In this document: positions 40,002 to 48,620 of the stretch, piece by piece
Layout: the number at the start of each line of letters is the position of its first letter
How positions within the stretch are numbered: the stretch's first letter is position 1
Assembly: GCF_016107305.1 (NCBI RefSeq)
Contig: NZ_RCVR01000014.1
Location: forward strand, 62,001-126,000
Source of the DNA: Roseomonas sp. KE2513
GTDB taxonomy: Bacteria > Pseudomonadota > Alphaproteobacteria > Acetobacterales > Acetobacteraceae
Direction: 5' to 3'
DNA length: 64,000 bases
The notes under the pieces: generated by a model
The model's database searches: none
What the model saw: only the letters and a program-made list of their open reading frames with translations
What the model was told of the DNA's origin: nothing
Program-made: the position numbers and the translations under genes

Positions 40002-40978
40002 GCTTCGCCGGGCCGACGACCACACGCCGCGTCGTTCTAGGAGCAGGGATCGCCATGGCCGCCAACAGCGCACAGGCTCAGGGCAGCCCTGGTGTGTCCC
40101 CGCCCTGGCAGGGCGGCGCCAATAACGACGTCGAGCACCGCGGCCTCGAGTTCACCGTGCCGGAGGCCGACAACCTCGCCGACTTCCACGGCAATCCCAT
40201 GAACCCGCTGCTCGTGCTGTACGTCGGGGGTAACTACTTCTTCGCCATGGCGCCGCTGGTGCAGGCCTTTGCCGCTGCCCGCCCGGAGTACAAGGGCAGG
40301 ATCTACTGGGAGACGATCCCGCCGGGCCTGCTGGTGCGGCAGATGGAGGCGGGTGGCACCGTCACGGTGGGCAACATGACCTGGACGGTCCAGGCGGACG
40401 CCTACTTCGCGGGGCTGGGTGCCGTGCGGCGCCTGATCGATCGCGGCCTTCTGGTCCCGCCTGCCGTCTCCTACGTCACGAACACCCTGACCATCATGGT
40501 TCCCAAGGATAACCCGGCCGGCGTCCGGACCCTGGCCGATCTGGGCCGGGCGGACATCCGGCTCGCCATGCCGAACCCCGAATTCGAGGGGGTGGCGGAG
40601 CAGATCCGCGCCTCCCTCGTGAAGGCCGGGGGCGAGGCGCTGGCCGAGACCGTGTACGGCTCGAAGGTACGGGATGGGACGTGCGTCCTGACCACCATGC
40701 ACCATCGGCAGACACCGGTCTTCCTGATGCAGGGGCGTGCCCAGGCCGGGGTGACCTGGCAGTCCGAGGCCGTGTTCCAGGAGCAGGTCGGCAATCCCAT
40801 CGGACATGTCGACATCCCGGACGAGGTGAACACGACGGGAACCTACGCTGGGGCGGTTCGCAAGGATGCGGCGCATCCAGAGGCCGCACGTCTGTGGCTG
40901 GACTTCATCACCTCCGATCAGGGACTACAGATCTTCGAGCGGTATGGCTTCAAGCGGCATGTCGGTGGGGCCGGGTAG
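39998..40978 (+). CDS. Tat-exported periplasmic binding protein
   Basis: 326 residues, GTG start overlapping the previous stop (GTGA). Signal TTRRVVLGAGIAMAANSAQAQ has a twin arginine. The mature part is a type-2 periplasmic-binding fold: LLVLYVGGNYFFAMAPLVQAFAAARPEYKGRIYWETIPPG, VTNTLTIMVPKDNPAGVRTLADLGRADIRLAMPNPEFEG, and a C-terminal EAARLWLDFITSDQGLQIFERYGF. It resembles molybdate/sulfate-type solute-binding proteins. As with the AcfC-like protein, no ABC partner is present, so it may hand a sulfur oxyanion to an enzyme or sensor. Confidence 0.75.
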   Translation: MSFAGPTTTRRVVLGAGIAMAANSAQAQGSPGVSPPWQGGANNDVEHRGLEFTVPEADNLADFHGNPMNPLLVLYVGGNYFFAMAPLVQAFAAARPEYKGRIYWETIPPGLLVRQMEAGGTVTVGNMTWTVQADAYFAGLGAVRRLIDRGLLVPPAVSYVTNTLTIMVPKDNPAGVRTLADLGRADIRLAMPNPEFEGVAEQIRASLVKAGGEALAETVYGSKVRDGTCVLTTMHHRQTPVFLMQGRAQAGVTWQSEAVFQEQVGNPIGHVDIPDEVNTTGTYAGAVRKDAAHPEAARLWLDFITSDQGLQIFERYGFKRHVGGAG

Positions 40979-41028
40979 CGGCCGATCAACCGCCACACTC
41001 ACCCCGGAGGAGCACAGGGAGCACTGTC

Positions 41029-42411
41029 ATGGCCATGGTCTTCAAAAGCTTCTACACGGACGGCATCGCTCAGCTCTCCTACTTGGTCGGAGACGATGCG
41101 GCCGGGGTGGCGGCCATCGTCGATCCTCGACGGGATGTCGACATCTACGTCGAGGAGGCCGCGGCGCGCGGCCTACGCCTCGCTTACGCAGTCGAGACCC
41201 ACATCCACGCGGACTTCGCATCCGGCAGCCACGAGCTTGCCGCCCGGACTGGCGCCGAGATCGTCGGCGGGGACGGCGACTACGGCTTTCCTCTACGGCG
41301 CCTGCGGAACGGGGAGGAGCTCCGCCTCGGGGAGCTGACCCTGCACGCCATCCACACGCCAGGCCATACACCTGAGCATGTCACCCTGGCCCTGTCGGCC
41401 AGGAAGCAGGGGAAGGCACCATTCGGCGCCTTCACCGGGGACACGCTGTTCAACCTGGACGTCGGGCGTCCGGATCTCCTCGGAAACGACCTCGAGCGGC
41501 GTCTCGCCGGGGAGTTGTACGACAGCCTGTTCGAGAAGGTCCTGCCCATGGGGAACGGCACCGCTGTTTGGCCAGGACACGGTGCTGGATCAGCCTGTGG
41601 CAAGTCGCTTGGCGACCTGCTGGCGAGCACCGTCGGGCATGAGCGGGCCGTTAATCCGGCCCTGGAACCCCGCGGACGTGAGGCATTCACGTCATGGCTG
41701 CTGGAAGGGATGCCCGAGCCGCCCCGCCACTACGCCCGCCTGAAGCGGATCAACGCGGCCGGGGCACCGGTGCGGGGCGTAGTCCCGGTTCCGCCTCCCA
41801 TGAAGCCCGACGCATTCGAAAAGGCCATGCGGGAGGGAGCGGTCGCGATCGATACCCGGTCCATGCTGGCCTTCGGCGGTGGGCATGTCCCGGGTGCGCT
41901 CAACATCGGGATCGGAAAGGAGTTCCCGACCTGGCTGGGATGGATGGTCGAGCATGGGACTCCCATCGTGCTGGTCGCCGAGGGACCGGAGCAGGCCCTG
42001 GAGGCTGCGACCCATGCCTTCCGCCTGGGCTACGATACGGTGCTCGGGTGGCTCGGTCAGGGCCTGACGGCCTGGCAGAACGCCGCAAAGCCCTTGCGGC
42101 ATGTGGACCAGTGGACGGTCCAGGCGCTGGATGACCGCCGGGCGAACCCCGGTCTGCAGATCCTCGACGTCCGTAGCCCGGAGGAGTTCGAAGCAGGGCA
42201 CGTTCCCGGGGCACAGAACATCTACGTGCCCCACCTGTCCGAGCGGTCGGGCGAACTCGACCCCGACCGTCCCGTCGTGACCTACTGCGGCACTGGCTAC
42301 CGGGCATCCATCGGAGCGTCGGTGCTGGCCGCAGCGGGGTTCGGACAGGTCTTCAACACTCCCGGCTCCTGGACGGCATGGAAGCATGCCGAATTGCCCG
42401 TCGAGCGCTGA
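41029..42411 (+). CDS. Persulfide dioxygenase-rhodanese fusion
   Basis: 460 residues in three parts. The metallo-beta-lactamase dioxygenase domain (1-250) has THIHADFASGSHE (H58, H60, D62), HTPGHTPEH and FTGDTLFNLDVGRPDL. A first rhodanese-like domain (about 260-350: AIDTRSMLAFGGGHVPGALNIG) lacks the catalytic cysteine; the loop reads IVLVAEGPEQA. A second rhodanese domain (about 365-460) has DVRSPEEFEAGHVPGAQNI and the active loop TYCGTGYRAS. Such fusions turn thiosulfate or persulfide sulfur into sulfite. GGAGGAGCACAGG lies upstream of the start. Confidence 0.92.
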   Translation: MAMVFKSFYTDGIAQLSYLVGDDAAGVAAIVDPRRDVDIYVEEAAARGLRLAYAVETHIHADFASGSHELAARTGAEIVGGDGDYGFPLRRLRNGEELRLGELTLHAIHTPGHTPEHVTLALSARKQGKAPFGAFTGDTLFNLDVGRPDLLGNDLERRLAGELYDSLFEKVLPMGNGTAVWPGHGAGSACGKSLGDLLASTVGHERAVNPALEPRGREAFTSWLLEGMPEPPRHYARLKRINAAGAPVRGVVPVPPPMKPDAFEKAMREGAVAIDTRSMLAFGGGHVPGALNIGIGKEFPTWLGWMVEHGTPIVLVAEGPEQALEAATHAFRLGYDTVLGWLGQGLTAWQNAAKPLRHVDQWTVQALDDRRANPGLQILDVRSPEEFEAGHVPGAQNIYVPHLSERSGELDPDRPVVTYCGTGYRASIGASVLAAAGFGQVFNTPGSWTAWKHAELPVER

Positions 42412-42443
42412 TCCATGAGGCCCAACCTGATTGAGGAGGCTCG

Positions 42444-43262
42444 ATGATGAACCGACTGCAATCCCCGATGAACCGCCGTCGCTTCGGGACGAACCTAGCC
42501 GCGACAGCTGCATCGGCGGTGGTTGCCTGTTCCTGCGGGCAAGCCCTCGCCCAATCCCCCGCGGCACCGACGCCCGCACCGCACCCGGGCGGTCCGGCCG
42601 CGGCTGGCGCGCCGCACTCGACGCGCAGCCAGATGCTGGACGCGGGGGCGGCCGTGCTTCAGACCAAGGCGCCGCTGAACGCGATGAACCTCTATCTGAA
42701 CGGGTTCCACTTCTACGCCGACGACATGGGCCGTCCTGTCGAAGCGCATCACTTCTGCACGCATCTCACCGAGGATCTGCACCAGTGCACGATTTTCGAT
42801 GCGAACCACGAGCAGGCCCGTCTGATCGGCATCGAGTACATCGTCTCCGAGAAGCTCTACCTGCAGCTTTCCGAGGACGAGAAGAAGCTTTGGCACAGCC
42901 ACCATTACGAGACGACCTCGGGCCTGCTCGTGATGCCCGGGATTCCGGAAGCGGTGGAGACGACCGCGATGCGCACGCTCACCACCACCTACGGCAAGAC
43001 CTGGCATACCTGGCAGGTCGATCGCGGCGACACGCTGCCGCTCGGCATCCCGCAGCTGATGATGGGTTATACGCGTGACGGGCAGATCGATCCGGCAATC
43101 ATCGCCCAGCGTGATCGCAATCTCGGGGTATCCATGGCCGACAAGCGGAAGGCGCGCTCCGACATCCCCGTCCCGACGCCAGCGGCAGGCGCCAACTCGT
43201 GGGAGGGTGGCCAGACACCCCAACTCGCCGTCAACACCGTCCCGGTCCGGAACAAGCGTTGA
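42444..43262 (+). CDS. Exported OBAP/DUF1264 family protein
   Basis: 272 residues. MNRRRFGTNLAATAASAVVACSCGQALAQ is a Tat-like or lipoprotein-like signal (the CSCG could be lipidated). The core matches the oil-body-associated-protein family: NLYLNGFHFYADDMGRPVEAHHFCTHLTEDLHQCTIFD and GIEYIVSEKLYLQLSEDEKKLWHSHHYE. Biochemical role unknown. It is the last gene of the plus-strand sulfur operon, 32 bp after the fusion gene, with a strong GAGGAGG site. Confidence 0.8.
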   Translation: MMNRLQSPMNRRRFGTNLAATAASAVVACSCGQALAQSPAAPTPAPHPGGPAAAGAPHSTRSQMLDAGAAVLQTKAPLNAMNLYLNGFHFYADDMGRPVEAHHFCTHLTEDLHQCTIFDANHEQARLIGIEYIVSEKLYLQLSEDEKKLWHSHHYETTSGLLVMPGIPEAVETTAMRTLTTTYGKTWHTWQVDRGDTLPLGIPQLMMGYTRDGQIDPAIIAQRDRNLGVSMADKRKARSDIPVPTPAAGANSWEGGQTPQLAVNTVPVRNKR

Positions 43263-43310
43263 GACGCTCTTCCCTGATACCGCTCAGGTCCATCGGTATC
43301 TGTGGCGCCT

Positions 43311-44120
43311 TCAGGAGGCCCCGCGGATGGAACGAAGGTATTCCGCGAGCGCTTCGCGGGATACCTCACCGACATGCAGGTGCCGCATCCTTCCATCCGC
43401 GCCGAAGAACAGTGTCACCGGAATTCCACGAACTCCGAAGTATCTAGTGATTTCGGAAGTGGAGTCGAGCACGACATGCGTCAGCTCCAGTCCCTCCCTT
43501 GAGAGGTATTCCACGATCCTAGCGCTTCCCTCTCCCTGATTGACGAACAGGAAGTCGACGCCCGGAGTAGCCCGCGAGACTTCCGCGAGGAGGGGCATCT
43601 CCCGACGGCAGGGCGGGCACCATGTGGCCCAGAGGTTCAGAACCCGCGGACGGCCATCCGTATCTGCGAGGTCGATCGGATCGCCCTGGACCTGCTGCAG
43701 AGTGATGGAGGGCAGTGGTCTGGGATCACCGGAGGCCAGTGCGGCGAGCTGGAACGCGCCCGCCCAGGCGAGCATGCCGAAGGCGACCGGAGCCGTCGCC
43801 CATATCAGAGCCCGGACTTCCCGCAGGCGGTAGAGGGTGAAGAGGAGGACTGGCGGGATGGCCCAGAGAAAGGAGAAGCCTCCCTGCCAGAAGGCGAAGG
43901 CCCTGAGAGGCTCCTGCGCAAAGGTCCCGGCGTGCTCGAGCACGTGCCCGAGCCTCGCCGCCACGACGCCGAGTGGCACGGCGATCGCGGCCCAGGGGCC
44001 GAACCGGGCATCCTTCCGATCCGACAGCAGCGAGGCGGCAAGCAAGAAGGCGCCGATGCCGAGGATCGCGGCGAGCCGGTCGGTCGCCATGACGAGAGGG
44101 CCCAGGGACACCGCTCCCAC
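43311..44120 (-). CDS. Membrane-anchored thioredoxin-like protein (Lgt-like helices plus TlpA domain)
   Basis: 269 residues. The N-terminal half has four hydrophobic helices resembling part of a prolipoprotein diacylglyceryl transferase (GPWAAIAVPLGVVAARLGHVLEH, FWQGGFSFLWAIPP). The C-terminal half is a TlpA/ResA-type thioredoxin fold with WATWCPPCRREMP and the cis-proline RGIPVT. It probably keeps periplasmic thiols reduced. Divergent from the response-regulator gene; GTG at 44120 has GGAAGG upstream. The Lgt catalytic residues are not all visible, so the membrane part is likely an anchor or electron conduit. Confidence 0.82.
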   Translation of the reverse strand: MGAVSLGPLVMATDRLAAILGIGAFLLAASLLSDRKDARFGPWAAIAVPLGVVAARLGHVLEHAGTFAQEPLRAFAFWQGGFSFLWAIPPVLLFTLYRLREVRALIWATAPVAFGMLAWAGAFQLAALASGDPRPLPSITLQQVQGDPIDLADTDGRPRVLNLWATWCPPCRREMPLLAEVSRATPGVDFLFVNQGEGSARIVEYLSREGLELTHVVLDSTSEITRYFGVRGIPVTLFFGADGRMRHLHVGEVSREALAEYLRSIRGAS

Positions 44121-44281
44121 GCGTCAGCCTTCCGTGCGGCCGGTGCCGTGCCGGCAAGGCCGGCTCTGGATGTTGCGCGACGGGAACCGCGCCGCCGGAA
44201 AGGCGTGAGGCATGGACTGAACCTGCTCCGAGGCCGGACCTCGCCGGCGCGCATCGATCGCGGCCGGGTACGGAGCGGACA

Positions 44282-44297
44282 TTAAGGTAGCTTTAAG
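44282..44297 (+). promoter_or_regulatory. TTAAG direct repeat, probable response-regulator box
   Basis: TTAAG at 44282-44286 and 44293-44297, exactly 11 bp apart, 35 bp upstream of the response-regulator start. Two half-sites one helical turn apart are typical for OmpR/PmrA/QseB-type regulators and suggest autoregulation. Confidence 0.5.
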
Positions 44298-44331
44298 GAT
44301 CGCCCCGCATGCGGGCATCCCCGGGAGGGAA

Positions 44332-45003
44332 GTGACCGTGCGGATCCTGCTGGTGGAGGACGACGAGGTATTGCTGGACGGCATCAGGGCCGGGCTGTCG
44401 CTACACGGCATCCACGCCGATGCTGTAGGCACCTGCGAGGACGCCCACGCCGCCCTGCGCGCCGGCGCCTTCGGCGCGGTGGTTCTCGACCTCATGCTGC
44501 CGGACGGGTCCGGCCTGTCGGTCCTCGGGGAGCTTCGCGCCCGTGGTGACCGGACGCCCGTCCTGCTGCTGACGGCGAGGGACGCGGTGGGGGACCGGAT
44601 CGCGGGCCTGGACGGCGGGGCGGACGACTACCTGGGCAAGCCCTTCGACCTCGAGGAGGTCGCCGCGCGCTTGAGGGCCATCACCCGCCGCGCGCAGGGG
44701 CGGTCGTCACCCGTCCTCGAATGCCACGGGTTGATCCTGGATCAGGCCCGCCGCTCCCTCGCGCGGGACGGCCATCCCGTCCCGCTTTCCCGTCGTGAGT
44801 TCGCGATCCTTGAGGCGCTTATGGAACGCCCGGGGATCGTTCTCTCGAAGGACAGCCTGCAGGAGCGCCTCTACGGCTGGCAGGAGGAGGTCGAGAGCAA
44901 CGCGGTCGAGGTCCACATCCACAACCTCCGGGCCAAGATCGGGCGGGACGTCATCCAGACCGTCCGGGGATCCGGCTACCGCATCGACACGGCCGCCCGA
45001 TGA
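44332..45003 (+). CDS. OmpR-family response regulator (QseB/PmrA-like)
   Basis: 223 residues. Receiver domain with acidic pocket ED10-D11, phosphoacceptor D53 (VVLDLMLPDGSG), T81 (LLLTARD) and K103 (LGKPFD). The C-terminal winged helix ends with VEVHIHNLRAKIGRDVIQTVRGSGYRI. GTG start at 44332 (another at 44338) after GGGAGGGAAG. The stop overlaps the kinase start by 4 bp. It likely controls the adjacent thiol-redox genes in response to envelope stress such as copper; the signal is inferred from the neighbours. Confidence 0.93.
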   Translation: MTVRILLVEDDEVLLDGIRAGLSLHGIHADAVGTCEDAHAALRAGAFGAVVLDLMLPDGSGLSVLGELRARGDRTPVLLLTARDAVGDRIAGLDGGADDYLGKPFDLEEVAARLRAITRRAQGRSSPVLECHGLILDQARRSLARDGHPVPLSRREFAILEALMERPGIVLSKDSLQERLYGWQEEVESNAVEVHIHNLRAKIGRDVIQTVRGSGYRIDTAAR

Positions 45004-46397
45004 ACTCCATTCGGACCCGACTGTTCCTCCTTCTCACGGGGGCCACCGCGCTTGTCTGGCTGCTCGCGGCGGGCTGGATCTGGGTCAGCACCCAGCGAGA
45101 GCTGGGGCGGGCGCTGGACGCGCGCTTGGTCGAGGCGGGACGGATGGTGTCCTCGCTCGTCGCAGGGCAGTCGATCGGCGGGGAAGGAGCGCTCTCCGTT
45201 CCCGCCCTGCCCGAGGGCAGCTACGGGCGCCAGCTCTCGTGCCAGATATGGTCGCTCGATGGGCGCCTCCTCGGGCGGTCCTCCGGGGCGCCGAGCGTGG
45301 CGCTCGCGGATCGTGGGGAGGGCATCTCTGAGACGCTCGTCGACGGGGAGCGCTGGCGCGTCTACGCCATCGACGATCCGGTGCGCCAGGTCAGGATCTT
45401 GGTCGGGGATAACGTCAGGGTCCGGGAGCGCCTCGTGCGCGACATGATCCTCGGGCTGGCGGTGCCCGTGGCGCTGATACTCCCGCTGCTGGCCGGTCTC
45501 ATCTGGCTCTGCGTCGGACGCGGCTTGGCGCCCCTGAGCCGCCTAGCGTCGGTGCTGGGACAGCGACGGGCCGACGACGTTGCGCCCATCCCGATCGACC
45601 TGGGCACCCGGGAGATCCGACCCGTGGCCGATGCCTTGGACGGCCTCCTAGCGCGCGTCGCGGATGCCCGTGAGCGCGAGCGGCAGTTCACCTCCTTCGC
45701 CGCGCACGAGCTGCGCACGCCGCTGGCGGGTCTGCGAACCCAGGCACAGGTCGCGCTGTCGGCCCGCGACGAGGCGATGCGCGATCGGGCCCTGCGACAG
45801 ATCCTCGTCTCGGTCGACCGGACGTCCCGGCTGGTCCGCCAGCTGCTGGACCTGTCCCAGTTGGAAGCGGAGGGCGAGGCGGCGCGGCCCGAGGTCATCG
45901 ACCTCCGGGCCATGTTCGCGCTTCTCGAGCAGGAGTTCACGCCCGGTGGCCGGGCGCGCGACGTGGCCTTGAGAGCGGGGGGCGGGTTGCAGGAAGTTCA
46001 CGTTCGGATGCCGGAGCGGCTGCTCTTCACCGCGCTGAGGAACCTCGTCGAGAACGCGGTGCAGCACTCCCGCTCCGGCGGAGAGGTGCTCGTCCGGTGC
46101 GACACCTCCGGCGGGTCCCTCGTCATCGCGGTCGACGACGAGGGGCCGGGCATCCCGGCGGACGAGATCGACGTCGTCACACGCCGCTTCTTCCGCGGTC
46201 GCCACCGCCGGGGCACCGGCACCGGCCTCGGCCTGTCGATCGCGGAGCTCGCCCTCCGGCGCTGCGGCGCCGAACTCCAACTCGCGAACCGTCCGCGTGG
46301 CGGCCTGCGCGCCGGGATCGTCGTCCCGGCGACGGCGATCCACCGCGCGGCGCCGGCCACGGTGACCGCGGCGCACGAGAGGGGGCGGTGTTCGTGA
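45000..46397 (+). CDS. Sensor histidine kinase (QseC-like)
   Basis: 465 residues: two transmembrane helices (about 8-28 and 147-172) flanking a periplasmic sensor of about 115 residues, a HAMP-like linker, then the phosphorylated H236 in FTSFAAHELRTPLAGLRTQ. ATPase motifs are NLVENAVQHS (N box), VDDEGPGIP (G1) and GTGTGLGLSIAELAL (G2). It pairs with the preceding response regulator. The next gene starts within its stop codon (GTGA). Confidence 0.92.
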   Translation: MNSIRTRLFLLLTGATALVWLLAAGWIWVSTQRELGRALDARLVEAGRMVSSLVAGQSIGGEGALSVPALPEGSYGRQLSCQIWSLDGRLLGRSSGAPSVALADRGEGISETLVDGERWRVYAIDDPVRQVRILVGDNVRVRERLVRDMILGLAVPVALILPLLAGLIWLCVGRGLAPLSRLASVLGQRRADDVAPIPIDLGTREIRPVADALDGLLARVADARERERQFTSFAAHELRTPLAGLRTQAQVALSARDEAMRDRALRQILVSVDRTSRLVRQLLDLSQLEAEGEAARPEVIDLRAMFALLEQEFTPGGRARDVALRAGGGLQEVHVRMPERLLFTALRNLVENAVQHSRSGGEVLVRCDTSGGSLVIAVDDEGPGIPADEIDVVTRRFFRGRHRRGTGTGLGLSIAELALRRCGAELQLANRPRGGLRAGIVVPATAIHRAAPATVTAAHERGRCS

Positions 46398-48586
46398 CGG
46401 GGTGCCGGCACCCACAAGCACGGCACCGCGCCCGGACGTGGCTGGCCGCCGCGATCCGGTCGCTAGCCCAGGGAGGGGCGGCGGCATTGCTCGCCGTCGC
46501 CCTCTGCCTCACCGCGCCTGGTCCTTCCCGCGCCGCCGACATCGTTTCCCCCGGAGCGACGGTCCGTCTCCTGGAGGGAGGAATGTACGGTGCCGGCCGG
46601 GCTAGGCTGGGTCTTGAGATCGACCTGCGGCCCGGGTGGAAGACGTATTGGCGCTCGCCCGGCGATGGCGGCTTCCCGCCCGAGATCGATACGTCGGCGT
46701 CGTTGAATGTCGCAGAGGTCGGGGTGGGATGGCCCGCACCGCACCGTCAGGCCTTCATGGGCTTCGAGACGATCGGCTACGACGGGAGCGTTGTTCTCCC
46801 CCTCGATGTCCGCTTGGCCGATCCGGGTGCCTCCGCCCGGCTCGACGTGAGGGGAGCGGTCTACGTCTGCAGCGACATCTGCACCCGGGTGGAGATCGCC
46901 TTCGCTGCCGACATCGATCCCGGATCCGTCGGCCGCGATGCCGATGCCGCACGGATCGAGGCCTTCCGCGCCCTGGTGCCCAGGACGGCCGAGCAGGAGG
47001 GTGTCACCCTCGATAGAGCCGAGATCGTACAGGCATCCGGCGGACCAGAACTGCGAGTCGTCGCGACCGCGCAGACCCCGTTTGGGGAGCCGGATCTTCT
47101 GGTGGAGGCCGAGGCGCCGCTCGCTTTCGGAGCGCCCCGCCTCCGCTTCGCCACCGAGCGGCGCCGGGTCGAACTGACCGCTCCTCTCGCACCGCCCCTT
47201 CCGGAGGGGTTGGACGTGACCTCGGCGATGCTCCGGCTGACGCTGCTGGACGGCTCCAGGGCTGTCGAGGCCCATGTCCGGGCAACGGCCGGGCAACCCC
47301 CTGGCGTAGCGGGGGAGGGCTGGAAAGCCGACGACCGCGGGAACGTCGCGCGGCTTGCGAGCATCCTCGCCACCGCTTTGCTCGGCGGGCTGATCCTCAA
47401 CCTCATGCCTTGCGTGCTGCCGGTCCTGTCCCTGAAGCTCTTGTCGGCCGCCCGGCACGGCGGCGGCACGCCGCGCTCCGTACGCGCGGGCTTTCTGGCC
47501 TCCGCGGCGGGGATCCTCTTCTCGTTTCTGGTCCTCGCAACGGCGATGGTCGGCCTCAAGATCGCGGGAGCCGGGATCGGTTGGGGCATCCAGTTCCAGC
47601 AGCCCCTCTTCCTCATCCTGCTGGTCATTCTCCTGACGCTCTTCTCGGCCAACCTGCTCGGCCTGTTCGAGATCCCGCTGCCGCGCCTGCTGGCAGACAA
47701 GCTCGGCGGCGGCGGCCGGAAGGAGGGATCACTGGCCGGTCATTTCGCGACCGGCGCCTTCGCAACCCTGCTCGCGACGCCGTGCTCGGCGCCGTTCCTC
47801 GGCACGGCGGTCGGCTTCGCCCTGTCGCGCGGAGCGACCGAGATCTACCTGGTCTTCGCCGCCCTCGGCCTTGGCCTCGCGCTGCCCTACCTACTGGTGG
47901 CCACGCTACCCTCACTGGCCACGCGGCTGCCCCGGCCGGGGCGGTGGATGTTGACCCTGCGGCGCCTCCTCGCCGTGCCGCTCGTCCTGACCGCGGTCTG
48001 GCTTCTCTCTATCCTCTCGGTCCAGACCGGCGTCGCCGCTGCGGCGATCGTCGCTCTGCTGATGATCGCCCTCGCGGCGATCCTTGTTGGGATCGATGAG
48101 GGCGGTCCGGGGCGCTCCACAACGGCGGCGCTGGCAGCCCTGTCGCTCCTCGCTGCAGCCCTCCTTGCCCCCCTGACCGCGACCGTCCTGCCGGACGCCG
48201 CTGACGCGCCCGCGCGCGCGGTGGCCGGGGTGAACTGGTCGCGCTTCCAGGAAACCGAGATCGCGGGGCGCGTGGAGGCGGGTGGTGTTGTGTTCGTCGG
48301 CGTCACCGCCGACTGGTGCCTCACCTGCAAGGTCAACGAGCGCGTGGCACTCGCCGATGTCGAGGTGGCCCGCCGCCTGAACGGCGCGGATGTCTCGCCG
48401 ATGCTCGCGGATTGGACCCGGCCCGATCCTGTCATCTCGGCCTACCTGCGAAGGTTCGATCGCTATGGCATCCCCTTCAACGTCGTCTACGGCCCTGCCG
48501 CACGGGACGGCATCGTTCTTCCCGAGCTGCTGACCAAGGAACGCGTTCTCCAGGCGCTTGATGAAGCGCTGGGACGCGCACCCTGA
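46394..48586 (+). CDS. DsbD/ScsB-like transmembrane thiol reductase
   Basis: 730 residues. Signal peptide near residues 15-45. An N-terminal periplasmic domain has GWKTYWRSPGDGGFPPEID and CSDIC. Eight membrane helices follow with the cysteine pair C340 (NLMPCVLPVLSLK) and C464 (ATPCSAPFLGTAVG), then a C-terminal thioredoxin-like domain with ADWCLTCK (C642, C645). It carries electrons from cytoplasmic thioredoxin to periplasmic partners. The N-terminal architecture fits ScsB (suppressor of copper sensitivity). GTG 46394 has AGGGGG at proper spacing. Confidence 0.9.
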   Translation: MTGCRHPQARHRARTWLAAAIRSLAQGGAAALLAVALCLTAPGPSRAADIVSPGATVRLLEGGMYGAGRARLGLEIDLRPGWKTYWRSPGDGGFPPEIDTSASLNVAEVGVGWPAPHRQAFMGFETIGYDGSVVLPLDVRLADPGASARLDVRGAVYVCSDICTRVEIAFAADIDPGSVGRDADAARIEAFRALVPRTAEQEGVTLDRAEIVQASGGPELRVVATAQTPFGEPDLLVEAEAPLAFGAPRLRFATERRRVELTAPLAPPLPEGLDVTSAMLRLTLLDGSRAVEAHVRATAGQPPGVAGEGWKADDRGNVARLASILATALLGGLILNLMPCVLPVLSLKLLSAARHGGGTPRSVRAGFLASAAGILFSFLVLATAMVGLKIAGAGIGWGIQFQQPLFLILLVILLTLFSANLLGLFEIPLPRLLADKLGGGGRKEGSLAGHFATGAFATLLATPCSAPFLGTAVGFALSRGATEIYLVFAALGLGLALPYLLVATLPSLATRLPRPGRWMLTLRRLLAVPLVLTAVWLLSILSVQTGVAAAAIVALLMIALAAILVGIDEGGPGRSTTAALAALSLLAAALLAPLTATVLPDAADAPARAVAGVNWSRFQETEIAGRVEAGGVVFVGVTADWCLTCKVNERVALADVEVARRLNGADVSPMLADWTRPDPVISAYLRRFDRYGIPFNVVYGPAARDGIVLPELLTKERVLQALDEALGRAP

Positions 48587-48620
48587 TCCAGCCTCCTTCC
48601 TCAACTGCCAGGAGCAGCCC

